Positions 54,445 to 62,664 of a DNA stretch of 64,000 nt are shown here, piece by piece (position 1 is the first letter of the stretch; each line of letters starts with the position of its first letter). Source of the DNA: Streptomyces griseoviridis (lineage in GTDB: Bacteria; Actinomycetota; Actinomycetes; Streptomycetales; Streptomycetaceae); assembly GCA_014649155.1 (NCBI GenBank), contig BMSM01000011.1:175747-239746 (forward strand). Reading direction: 5' to 3'. A program made the position numbers and the translations under genes. The notes below the pieces were generated by a model. The model searched no databases and had not been told where the DNA came from. It worked only from the letters and a program-made list of their open reading frames with translations.

Positions 54445-57063
54445 TCAGCGCAGCAGCAGCCCCGCCGCCGCGACCAGTTCGTCCGACGGTTCGGTGACCA
54501 GGCCGAGTTCCGCGGCGGAGGCCAGCAGCGGGTGCGCGGGCAGGATGCGGACCGTGTAGCCGAAGGGTCCGGTGCGGTCCAGGGCGAGCGGGCCCTCGTA
54601 GGACCAGCGGCCCTCCAGGTCGGGGCCGCCCGCCGGTTTCAGCGGGACGGTCGTCGCGCCGGTGATGCGGTCCTCGGCGTCGACCCGTCCGGAGACCGCC
54701 TGCACCTCCACGTCGTCCGGGGCGAGTTCGCCGAGGTCGACGCGGACCCGCAGGCCGAGCGTGGAGCCGAGTTCCGCGGTGGCGGTGGCGGCGGTGGTCT
54801 CGACGTGGTCGACGCTCACCCGGTGCCAGGCGGCCCGGACCCGCGCCTTCCACTCGGCGAGGCCGCGCGCGGCGTCCGGGTCCATCGCGCGGTGGGCGGC
54901 GGCGGCCGGCGTGTACAGCCGCTCCACGTACTCCCGGACCATCCGCCCCGCCAGCACCTTGGGGCCGAGCAGGCTCAGCGTGCGGCGGACCATCTCGATC
55001 CAGCGGTCGGGCAGCCCGCTGTGGCCGCGTTCGTAGAAACGCGGTGTGATCCGCTGCTCCAGCAGGTCGTAGAGGGCGGCGGCCTCTATGTCGTCGCGCC
55101 GGTCCGGGTCGGTCCCGGCGCCGTCCGCGGTGGGGATGGCCCAGCCGAAGTCCGGCTGGAACCACTCCTCCCACCAGCCGTCCAGGACGGAGAGGTTGAG
55201 GCAGCCGTTGAGGGCGGCCTTCATCCCGGAGGTGCCGCACGCCTCCAGGGGCCGCAGCGGGTTGTTCAGCCAGATGTCGCAGCCCGGGTAGAGCTTCTGC
55301 GCCATCGCCATGCCGTAGTCGGGAAGGAAGACGATGCGGTGGCGCACGCGGGGGTCGTCGGCGAACCGGACCAGTTCCTGGATGAGCCGCTTGCCGCCGT
55401 CGTCGGCCGGGTGCGCCTTGCCCGCGACGACGATCTGCACCGGCCGCTCGGGGTGCAGCAGCAGCTCCGTCAGCCGCTCCCGGTCGCGCAGCATCAGCGT
55501 CAGCCGCTTGTACGACGGGACGCGCCGCGCGAATCCGATGGTGAGGACGTCGGGGTCGAGGACGTCGTCGACCCAGCCCAGTTCGGCCGTGCCGGCGCCG
55601 CGCTGCCGCCAGGAGGCCCGCAGCCGGTCCCGTACCTCGGTGACGAGCTGTTCGCGCAGGGTGCGGCGCAGCTCCCAGATGTCCGCGTCGGGGATGTCGG
55701 CGACCGAGTCCCAGCGGTCGGAGCCGCCGACGGTCAGCGCGTCCTCGGCGCGCTGCACGCCGATCTGCCGGGCCCCGAGCCGGAACACCTCCGGGGCGAC
55801 CCAGGTCGGCGCGTGCACCCCGTTGGTGACGGAGGTGATCGGCACCTCGTCGGCGTCGAAGCCGGGCCACAGGCCGGAGAACATCTCCCGGCTGACCCCG
55901 CCGTGCAGGGTGGAGACGCCGTTGGCGCGCTGGGCGAGGCGCAGGCCCATCACGGCCATGTTGAACAGGTCGGGTTCGCCGCCCGGGTAGGTCTCCGCGC
56001 CGAGGCGCAGCACGCGCTCGACGTCGATGCCGGGCAGTTCGGCGCCGGGGCCGAGGTGGCGGGCGACCAGGTCGCGGTCGAAGCGGTCGATGCCGGCCGG
56101 AACGGGGGTGTGGGTGGTGAAGACGGTCCCGGCGCGGACCGCTTCGAGGGCCGAGTCGAACTCGGACCCCGCGGCGCACAGCTCGGCGATGCGCTCCAGG
56201 CCGAGGAAGCCGGCGTGTCCCTCGTTGGTGTGGAAGACCTCGGGCGCGGCGTGTCCGGTGAGCCGGCAGTACGTCCGTACCGCCCTGACCCCTCCTATGC
56301 CGAGGAGCATCTCCTGGAGGAGCCGGTGCTCGCTGCCGCCGCCGTAGAGCCGGTCGGTGACGCCGCGTTCGCCGAGGTCGTTCTCCTCGACGTCGGAGTC
56401 GAGGAGCAGCAGCGGGACCCGGCCGACCCGGGCCAGCCAGAGCCGGGCGCGCAGTTCCTTGCCGCCGGGCAGCGCGAGGCGGACCTGGGCGGGGGTGCCG
56501 TCGGCCTCCTTCAGCAGGCCGAGCGGCAGTTCGTTGGGGTCGAGGACGGGATAGTGCTCCTGCTGCCAGCCGTCCCGGGTGAGGGACTGGCGGAAGTACC
56601 CGTGCCGGTAGAGCAGGCCGACGCCGATCAGCGGCACCCCGAGGTCACTGGCGGCCTTCAGGTGGTCGCCGGCCAGGATGCCGAGGCCGCCGGAGTACTG
56701 CGGCAGGGCGGCGGTGATGCCGAACTCGGGCGAGAAGTAGGCGACGGCGGCGGGCAGCCCGCCGGGCTGCGCCTGGTACCAGCGGTCGCCGGTCAGATAG
56801 TGGTCGAGGTCGTCGGCGGCCGCGGTGAGGCGGCGCAGGAAGCGGCGGTCCTCGGCGAGTTCGGCCAGCCGGGCGGCCGGGACGGTGCCGAGCAGCCGCA
56901 CCGGGTCGCGGCCCGACGCCGCCCAGCACTCCGGGTCGACGGACCGGAACAGGTCGCGCGTCTCCGCGTGCCAGGACCAGCGCAGGTTGCGGGCCAGGTC
57001 GCTGAGGGGTCGTAGGGGATCGGGAAGAACGGGACGGACGGTCAGTCGACGGATCGCCTTCAC
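54445..57063 (-). CDS. glgP: Alpha-glucan phosphorylase
   Basis: GlgP (872 aa) releases glucose 1-phosphate from the non-reducing ends of glycogen, using PLP. The N-terminal segment RPLSDLARNLRWSW is typical of the long actinobacterial-type alpha-glucan phosphorylases. PYYFSPEFG-type AVAYFSPEFGI, FHTNEGHAGF and the PLP-lysine segment CGTSGMKAALNG are present. The GTG at 57063 (reading KAIRRLTVRPVLPDP) is preferred because homologues start MKAIRR; a GTG five codons upstream is the alternative. It is the end gene of the divergent pair glgP-glgE, which here is separated by a two-gene insert. Confidence 0.95.
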   Translation of the reverse strand: MKAIRRLTVRPVLPDPLRPLSDLARNLRWSWHAETRDLFRSVDPECWAASGRDPVRLLGTVPAARLAELAEDRRFLRRLTAAADDLDHYLTGDRWYQAQPGGLPAAVAYFSPEFGITAALPQYSGGLGILAGDHLKAASDLGVPLIGVGLLYRHGYFRQSLTRDGWQQEHYPVLDPNELPLGLLKEADGTPAQVRLALPGGKELRARLWLARVGRVPLLLLDSDVEENDLGERGVTDRLYGGGSEHRLLQEMLLGIGGVRAVRTYCRLTGHAAPEVFHTNEGHAGFLGLERIAELCAAGSEFDSALEAVRAGTVFTTHTPVPAGIDRFDRDLVARHLGPGAELPGIDVERVLRLGAETYPGGEPDLFNMAVMGLRLAQRANGVSTLHGGVSREMFSGLWPGFDADEVPITSVTNGVHAPTWVAPEVFRLGARQIGVQRAEDALTVGGSDRWDSVADIPDADIWELRRTLREQLVTEVRDRLRASWRQRGAGTAELGWVDDVLDPDVLTIGFARRVPSYKRLTLMLRDRERLTELLLHPERPVQIVVAGKAHPADDGGKRLIQELVRFADDPRVRHRIVFLPDYGMAMAQKLYPGCDIWLNNPLRPLEACGTSGMKAALNGCLNLSVLDGWWEEWFQPDFGWAIPTADGAGTDPDRRDDIEAAALYDLLEQRITPRFYERGHSGLPDRWIEMVRRTLSLLGPKVLAGRMVREYVERLYTPAAAAHRAMDPDAARGLAEWKARVRAAWHRVSVDHVETTAATATAELGSTLGLRVRVDLGELAPDDVEVQAVSGRVDAEDRITGATTVPLKPAGGPDLEGRWSYEGPLALDRTGPFGYTVRILPAHPLLASAAELGLVTEPSDELVAAAGLLLR

Positions 57064-57165
57064 ATTCCACCTCGTCACACGTGCGCGGAAGAGGGCCGCA
57101 CCACGCTGTGCGCCCTCGTCGTCACAGTCGACGGTAGCCGTTACCCGGGAGTTGGCAGGGGCGCA

Positions 57166-60100
57166 TCAGCGCGTGGCGGGGTCGGTGAATTCGAGGTCGC
57201 CGGGAAGGGTGTGGCCGAGCTGCCGGAGGCGGCGGGCGATGTCGGTGGGGGTGCGGCGGAGGGTGTGCGCGGTGTGGAGGACGGTGGTGAGGGGGACGCC
57301 GGTGCCGGCACCGTGCGGCTCCCGGTGATTGCCGACGGCGCGTATCAGTTCCCGGTCGTCGCCCCGCATCCAGTCCCCCGGCGGCGGTTCGGGGGCCACG
57401 TCGTAGCCGTGCCGGGTGAGGCGCTCGATCACCTCCGTCTGCGGTGTCTTGCGCTCGACCTCGGCCCGCAGGACGTGGTGCCACGGGACCTGGTGGGCCG
57501 GATCGAGCCAGGGATCGGTGCCGTCGAGGTCCTGGCTCATGAGGATCAGGTCGCTGTAGTTCTCGGGCCGGGCCGGGTGGTCCTCCAGCCGGTGCACATC
57601 GGCTCCGAGAAGGCGGAGGCGCCGGGCCGTCTCGTGGTCCGACATGCCGTACTCCCACGCGATGTCGAGCAGCACGTGGACGGGCACCAGGGGGCCCAGG
57701 CCGCCGGCGATCCGGGTCGCCAGGTCCTCGGCCAGCCGGGTGTACAGCTCCCGCTCGGCGGGGGGCGGCAGCTCCGGCGGCCGGAGGCCGAGCATCCTCG
57801 CCCGTTCCACGAGGGTTTCCGGGCCGATCTCCCGGCGCCGGGCGACCGCGAGCAGGCGGTACAGGGGCACGGCGGCGTCGGACACCGGGTACCGCGGCGG
57901 CCGGCCGTCGTGTTCCCAGGCGAGGAGCGCGAGATCGGTGCCGTCGGCGTGCTCGGGGACGGCACCCTCCGGCAGCCGGTGGCCCGCGGCGACGAGGGTC
58001 GCGGCGATCCGGTCGGCCTGACCGGGGAACGCCTTTGCCGCGATGACCAGATGGGCCAGGGGGACGGGCCGGTCCCGTGCCAGATCGGCGCCGTCGTACT
58101 CCAGTCCTTCCCGGAGCACCAGCCGGGGCAGGTCCTCGGGACGCGGCGGCCAGGCGTCCCCCGTGCGGCGCGGCCGGTCGAACTCGTCGTCGTCCGGCAC
58201 CCGGAACCCGAGCGTACGGACCAGACGCGCGAGGGCACGGGGGTCTCCGCCGCCGAGGCGCAGATGGTCGACGGACACTTCGTCCTGCGGGCCCAGCCAC
58301 GGTCCGACACCGTCCCGGTCGCGGCTGAGCACCTTCCGCAGCAGGTCCGGCACGCCAGGGTCCCGACGCTCGGCCTCGCGCAGGCGTTCGAGGATCGTCC
58401 GGTCGGGCGTCCGGACTCCCATGAGGCGCAGCCGCTCGCTCACATAAGCGAGGGGCAGGCCGGTCTCGTGAGCCGCTCCGAGCAGCATGCCGAGCGGTAC
58501 GCCCGCGTCACCGGCGTCGACGCTCTGGAGGATCTGGTCGTCCGTGGGCCGGGCGTCCCGGAAGGCATCGCTTCGCGGCAGCACCCCGCATCCGGGGTCG
58601 GCGGCGGCCCACACCCTGGCACGCCACTCGGTGAAAGCGGAATACTCGGTCGTGACCACGTGGGGACGGGCCGGCTTGCCGAAGCGCTCCACCAGCCACC
58701 GGTCGGCCGGACAGCACCCCACCGCGGCGGTGTCCACGGACACGTCGGCGCCCTCGTCGGTGCGGAAGGAGAACCGGTGGCCGCGGGCCACGGCCTGGTC
58801 CGCGATCCGGTCGGCCAGCAGGCCCTGACGCACCGCGGTCGGTTCGGTGCGGCGCAGCGCACGGTTCGGACCGACCCATTCACCGACCGTCAACGCGTCC
58901 AGCCACTCCAGCGACAGCACCCGCCCGCCCTCGGCGAACAGCACCGGGATCTTCTCCGTGAGGAGGCCGGTCAGGTACTCCTCGTGATCGTCCAGGATGG
59001 TGGTCCGGTCCAGGCTCAGCCGAGGAGCGTGCTCGCCGGTCAGGTCGACCACGCAGCCGAACCGGGGCACACCGGCCCACAGGCCGTCCGCCAGTACCGC
59101 GCCCTGCCCGGACAACCACCAGACGCCGTCCCCCGCGTACTGGGCCGGGACCGGTTCGCCCCGCATGCGCTGCGGCTCCTCGGAGGGCCGGCCGGAACGG
59201 ACGTACGGCGACAACTCCCCCGGCGCCCACGACAACCCCTCCTCCCCCTCCTCCTCCACCCGTACCGCGAACTCCGACACCCACAGGGTCCGCCGCAGCA
59301 CCTCCCCGCAGGAGACGGTGTCCTCGGAGTCCCGGAGGTACAGCCGGACCCTGGTGCCCGCCCGCAGGGCCGACCGGTCCGAGCGGACGCTGAAGAGCGC
59401 GCCGGGGCCGTCGATGTGCACGGTGAGGCGTTCACCGGCGCGCAGGTCGCGGCCGAGGCGGGTGGTGGTGACCCGGATCTCGTCGGCGAGCATGAAGTAG
59501 CTGAGCACCCCGACGCCGAACCGGCTGTTCGGATGGAACGCGATGCCCTCCGCGTCCCACTGGGCCCACTCGTCGAGGAACTCCCGCTGCTCCACGAAGC
59601 GGCTGCCCGCGAAGGCGAACAGACGGCGCAGTTCGTGGTGGCCCATGCCGATGCCGTTGTCGTGGCACTCGATGTAGGGGCGGCCGTTCTCCCGTCCCTG
59701 GGTGAAGACGATCTCGCCCTTCCAGTCGTCGCGTTCGCCGGGGTTCCTGCGGTTCCACAGCTCGGTGCGGGCCCGCCGGTAGCGGCAGGCGTCCAGGGCG
59801 TTCTGGTACAGCTCGCGCAGCGCGAGGGTGCGGTCCCGGTAGAGCTGCTCGCCCATGAGCAGGTCGCGGACCCGGTCGCCGTCGAGCCGGAACCGGACGT
59901 CGGCGGCCTCGTAGAGGGGGCGGCCGTCGGGGCGCAGGCCGGGGACGACCTTGCCGGAGCCGAAGCCGGCCGGGATGCCCCGGACCGCCGGGCGGGCGTC
60001 GTCCGAGCGGGCCAGCACGGCGCGCACCGTCCGGTCGAGGGTCTCGGTGTGCTCGCGGAGGGCCAGTTCGACGGCCTGGTGCGGGCACTCGGCGGAGAGC

Positions 60101-61872
60101 ACCCGCCGCGCGCCGTCCGGCTGCCAGGCGAGTCTGCGCAGCGTCTCCCGGAAGGCCGCCCCGTCCACCGGTTTGCTGATGCCGAGGTGCTCGGCGACCA
60201 GCGGGGGCAGCAGCACCGGGTCGACGGCCATGTGGTGGGCGACGGTGAGCAGGGTGCCGACCCGGTCCCAGTCCACGGTGTGCTCGGCGGCGAGCTGGGC
60301 GGCGACGGTGTCCGGTTCCTCGGTGCCCGCCCGTTCCAGGTCCAGGCCGATGAGCCCGGCCAGTCTCCCGAGCCGGGCGGGGCTGAGCACCTGGCGGACG
60401 AGTTCCGGCTCGAACTCGGGCCCGCCGGGCAGATTCTCCAGCCCGGCCAGTCCCGACCGGCGTACGGCGTCCCGGGTGCCGGGCAGCCGCAGCAGCCACT
60501 GCCGGGCCAGCCACCAGGCGACCGCGCGGGCCCCGTCCTCGTCGCCGCGCTCCCGGGCCCGGCGCTCCCGGTCCTGGAGCGCCAGGTGCCCGTTGCCGTA
60601 CCGCTCGAAGGCCCCCCGGGTGGCGAAGCCGCAGCTCTCCTCCGCGGGCGGGCCGTCGGCGAGGGTCCAGGGGCGCAGCGGCCCGGCCAGGTGGGCGAGG
60701 CGGGTACCGAACGCCGTGTACAGGTAGGGGCCGAGGACCAGGAGCGCGGCCTCGGTGAGGCTGAGGGCGGGGGCGCCGCGCAGCACGGTCCCGACGCAGA
60801 GGCCCATCCGCTGCTCGCACCCCGAGGGCCGCCAGATGTCCCCGTGGGCGGCGAGCCAGGCGTCGGAGGTGTCGGTCTCGTGCCCCCACAGCCCGACCAG
60901 CCGGGCCACGCCGTCCCGGACCTGGGCGACGGCCCGGCCCTTCTCCTCCTCGGTGAGGTTCCCGGCGCGCACCCGCAGCCAGGCCTCGTGGTCGAGGGCC
61001 GCCTTCTGCCAGGGGTGCTCGCCGACCGGCCGTCCGGTGCGGGAGTCGTGGCAGGGGAAGAGGAGCAGGCCGTCCTCGCCGGTGGCGTAGGTGACCTGGA
61101 CGCACTGGTCGGAGTGGCCGCGGTCGCCGGCGGCGATGGCGCGCAGGCGGTCGTCGAGGACGGGTTCGAGCGCGGCGAGCGCGCCGGGTGCCGTCCTGTC
61201 CCCGGCCAGTTCGGTGAGCGCCCGGGTGAAGTACGAGAAGCCGTCCGGGTCCTCCCCGGCGCCGGTGCGCTCCCCGGCGGCCGGTCCGGGCTCCCGGCCG
61301 TAGCCGGCGGTGCCGTAGCGGGCGCAGGCGTAGACGTGCGCGTACCGGGGGCGGCCGGGGTCGTCGGTGTCCTCGTAGCCGGTGCTTCCCTTGCCGTAGG
61401 AGAGCGTGTCGCCCACGGACTTGGTGAACGTCTCGAACGGGTCCCGGCAGGCGTCGACGGCGACGACGAGCTGGGCGGCGTCCGAGTTCATGAGGAAGGA
61501 ACCGAACTCGATGCGCAGGCAGTGGTCCCGGAAGCGCAGGGAGTCGTACCGGGCCGGGCCGGTCACCAGGTAGTCGGAGCCGTCGGTGTGGAAGCCGTGG
61601 CCGGAGAGCAGCAGGAGCAGGTGGTCACCGGGGGCGGCCTTGCGCACGAACCGCTCGATCTCGTCCTCGATCGCCTGGCCGTGCAGGTCGCCGGCCTCCA
61701 GGACGGCCGCCTCCTGGTACCCGGCGTTCTCCAGAGTCTCCGCGAGCACCCGCAGTTCGGTGGTGATGAACGGCATCGAACGGAAGGCGGGGTCGACGTA
61801 GCCGTCCACGCCTACCAGCAGCGCGCGGAACCGCCGGTCCCTCCCGTCCGGTGCGCCCGGGTCAGTGCGCAC
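57166..61872 (-). CDS. Caspase-like protease fused to an HSP90-type ATPase and wHTH-like repeats
   Basis: This 1568-aa protein has at least four parts. Residues 1-275 are a caspase-like (C14) domain with the dyad His92 in LLSGHGFHTDG and Cys142 in VAVDACRDPFE. Residues 285-640 are helical with no domain I recognise. Residues 655-850 are a GHKL ATPase of the HSP90 kind: N-box LRELYQNALDACR (Glu687, Asn691, Asp694), DNGIGM (738-743) and FGVGVLSYF. Residues 1124-1568 hold seven repeats of 61-74 residues, each V-P-x-x-x-L-L-x-A then R-L-R-x-L-G, matching the winged-helix-like modules reported with HSP90-like ATPases in bacterial conflict systems. The GTG start overlaps the upstream small gene by 11 bases. 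An NTP-controlled, protease-type effector of cell death or defence is the best inference. Confidence 0.85.
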   Translation of the reverse strand: MRTDPGAPDGRDRRFRALLVGVDGYVDPAFRSMPFITTELRVLAETLENAGYQEAAVLEAGDLHGQAIEDEIERFVRKAAPGDHLLLLLSGHGFHTDGSDYLVTGPARYDSLRFRDHCLRIEFGSFLMNSDAAQLVVAVDACRDPFETFTKSVGDTLSYGKGSTGYEDTDDPGRPRYAHVYACARYGTAGYGREPGPAAGERTGAGEDPDGFSYFTRALTELAGDRTAPGALAALEPVLDDRLRAIAAGDRGHSDQCVQVTYATGEDGLLLFPCHDSRTGRPVGEHPWQKAALDHEAWLRVRAGNLTEEEKGRAVAQVRDGVARLVGLWGHETDTSDAWLAAHGDIWRPSGCEQRMGLCVGTVLRGAPALSLTEAALLVLGPYLYTAFGTRLAHLAGPLRPWTLADGPPAEESCGFATRGAFERYGNGHLALQDRERRARERGDEDGARAVAWWLARQWLLRLPGTRDAVRRSGLAGLENLPGGPEFEPELVRQVLSPARLGRLAGLIGLDLERAGTEEPDTVAAQLAAEHTVDWDRVGTLLTVAHHMAVDPVLLPPLVAEHLGISKPVDGAAFRETLRRLAWQPDGARRVLSAECPHQAVELALREHTETLDRTVRAVLARSDDARPAVRGIPAGFGSGKVVPGLRPDGRPLYEAADVRFRLDGDRVRDLLMGEQLYRDRTLALRELYQNALDACRYRRARTELWNRRNPGERDDWKGEIVFTQGRENGRPYIECHDNGIGMGHHELRRLFAFAGSRFVEQREFLDEWAQWDAEGIAFHPNSRFGVGVLSYFMLADEIRVTTTRLGRDLRAGERLTVHIDGPGALFSVRSDRSALRAGTRVRLYLRDSEDTVSCGEVLRRTLWVSEFAVRVEEEGEEGLSWAPGELSPYVRSGRPSEEPQRMRGEPVPAQYAGDGVWWLSGQGAVLADGLWAGVPRFGCVVDLTGEHAPRLSLDRTTILDDHEEYLTGLLTEKIPVLFAEGGRVLSLEWLDALTVGEWVGPNRALRRTEPTAVRQGLLADRIADQAVARGHRFSFRTDEGADVSVDTAAVGCCPADRWLVERFGKPARPHVVTTEYSAFTEWRARVWAAADPGCGVLPRSDAFRDARPTDDQILQSVDAGDAGVPLGMLLGAAHETGLPLAYVSERLRLMGVRTPDRTILERLREAERRDPGVPDLLRKVLSRDRDGVGPWLGPQDEVSVDHLRLGGGDPRALARLVRTLGFRVPDDDEFDRPRRTGDAWPPRPEDLPRLVLREGLEYDGADLARDRPVPLAHLVIAAKAFPGQADRIAATLVAAGHRLPEGAVPEHADGTDLALLAWEHDGRPPRYPVSDAAVPLYRLLAVARRREIGPETLVERARMLGLRPPELPPPAERELYTRLAEDLATRIAGGLGPLVPVHVLLDIAWEYGMSDHETARRLRLLGADVHRLEDHPARPENYSDLILMSQDLDGTDPWLDPAHQVPWHHVLRAEVERKTPQTEVIERLTRHGYDVAPEPPPGDWMRGDDRELIRAVGNHREPHGAGTGVPLTTVLHTAHTLRRTPTDIARRLRQLGHTLPGDLEFTDPATR

Positions 61873-62242
61873 CGTCGGCGGGCCGCGGGGTCAGGGTCAG
61901 CTGGATGGCTCCCGTGCGCTGGGCCTGGCCGCCGACGCCGAGGACGACGAACTGACCGGAGGCGGTGAGCTGGCAGGAGACCTGGACCTGGTCGATGCCC
62001 CAGCCGTCGGGGCCGGCCGCCTGGAGGCCGTCGAGCGCTTCGCGCAGGCCGTTCAGGGTGCGGGCGAGCTGGGCGTTGAGGTCGGCGGGCCTGAAGGTGC
62101 GGCGGCGCACCCGGCCGCCGTCGTCCTCGCCGCGCCGGCCGAATGATTTGTCCCGGGTCTCGCCCGGTGCGTCGTCCAGCACGAGGAACTCCAGTTCCCC
62201 GGCCGCCTCCGCGTCGGTCGGCCGCTCGGCGTACGACTCCAT
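61862..62242 (-). CDS. Small partner protein, Pepco-like
   Basis: This 126-aa protein has an acidic N-terminus (LEFLVLDDAPGETRDKSFGRR), a helix (RPADLNAQLARTLNGLREAL) and a C-terminal beta-rich half: WGIDQVQVSCQLTASGQFVV and GVGGQAQRTGAIQLTLTPRP. The last half resembles small domains that co-occur with peptidase and NTPase genes in bacterial conflict systems (Pepco or trypsin-co-occurring type). This assignment is from memory of the pattern and is tentative. It starts with a good GGGGGAG site before the ATG at 62242. Its stop lies 11 bases inside the next gene, so the two proteins are made together. It probably senses or recruits the trigger for the caspase-HSP90 protein. Confidence 0.75.
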   Translation of the reverse strand: MESYAERPTDAEAAGELEFLVLDDAPGETRDKSFGRRGEDDGGRVRRRTFRPADLNAQLARTLNGLREALDGLQAAGPDGWGIDQVQVSCQLTASGQFVVLGVGGQAQRTGAIQLTLTPRPADGAH

Positions 62243-62664
62243 GCCCGCTCCCCCACACTTGTCACCGCACTCTGTGCCGATCATAGGGCGGATCTCCCGG
62301 TTCGAGGCAGGAGTTGGGGGCACTCGTCCGCCGGTGCGATGCGCCGGGGCGGCGACCGCACCGACCCGGAGTGACCGATTCCGCCCCCGCGGGACGTCTT
62401 GTGGGCCTTCGTCCCGTACGAGAGGCTGCTGCCCCGGGCGTCGCGCCCCCGGACGGCAGCACGACGGCACGGTGTCCGTGTGGCTACGGGGCGGCTACGG
62501 GGCGCACTTGTGCGGAGAGGTACGCGTGAGTAGTTAACAAAGGGCCGGATTGCCCACCCGAAGAGTGTGGGAAGGCTCCTGCGGTACACGTCCGGCAGGG
62601 ACCCCGCGCGACCCACCTCCCCACAGTCATCCGCCCACCCACGTTGACGCGGACAGGAGCGGTC
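62243..62664. other. Divergent promoter region between the defence-like cassette and glgE
   Basis: No gene is supported in this stretch. It contains direct repeats of CTACGGGGCG (twice around 62484-62505) and an AT-richer spot, GAGTAGTTAACAAAGGG (about 62527-62543), a likely promoter element. The promoters of glgE (rightward) and of the two-gene cassette (leftward) should be here. In S. coelicolor glgE and glgP face away from each other with no cassette between, so the insert split the original intergenic region into this part and the 102 bases at 57064-57165. Confidence 0.5.

Noticed and set aside
57064..57165. Attachment site for the caspase-HSP90 cassette
   Set aside because: I found no direct repeat shared between this gap and the 62243-62664 region, nor an integrase gene, so no site-specific integration can be claimed.
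57211..61968. A 1585-codon open frame on the plus strand opposite the caspase-HSP90 gene
   Set aside because: It lacks domain motifs, is rich in Arg, Gly, Pro and Ala, and mirrors the minus-strand gene. Such long shadows are normal when third positions are almost all G or C.
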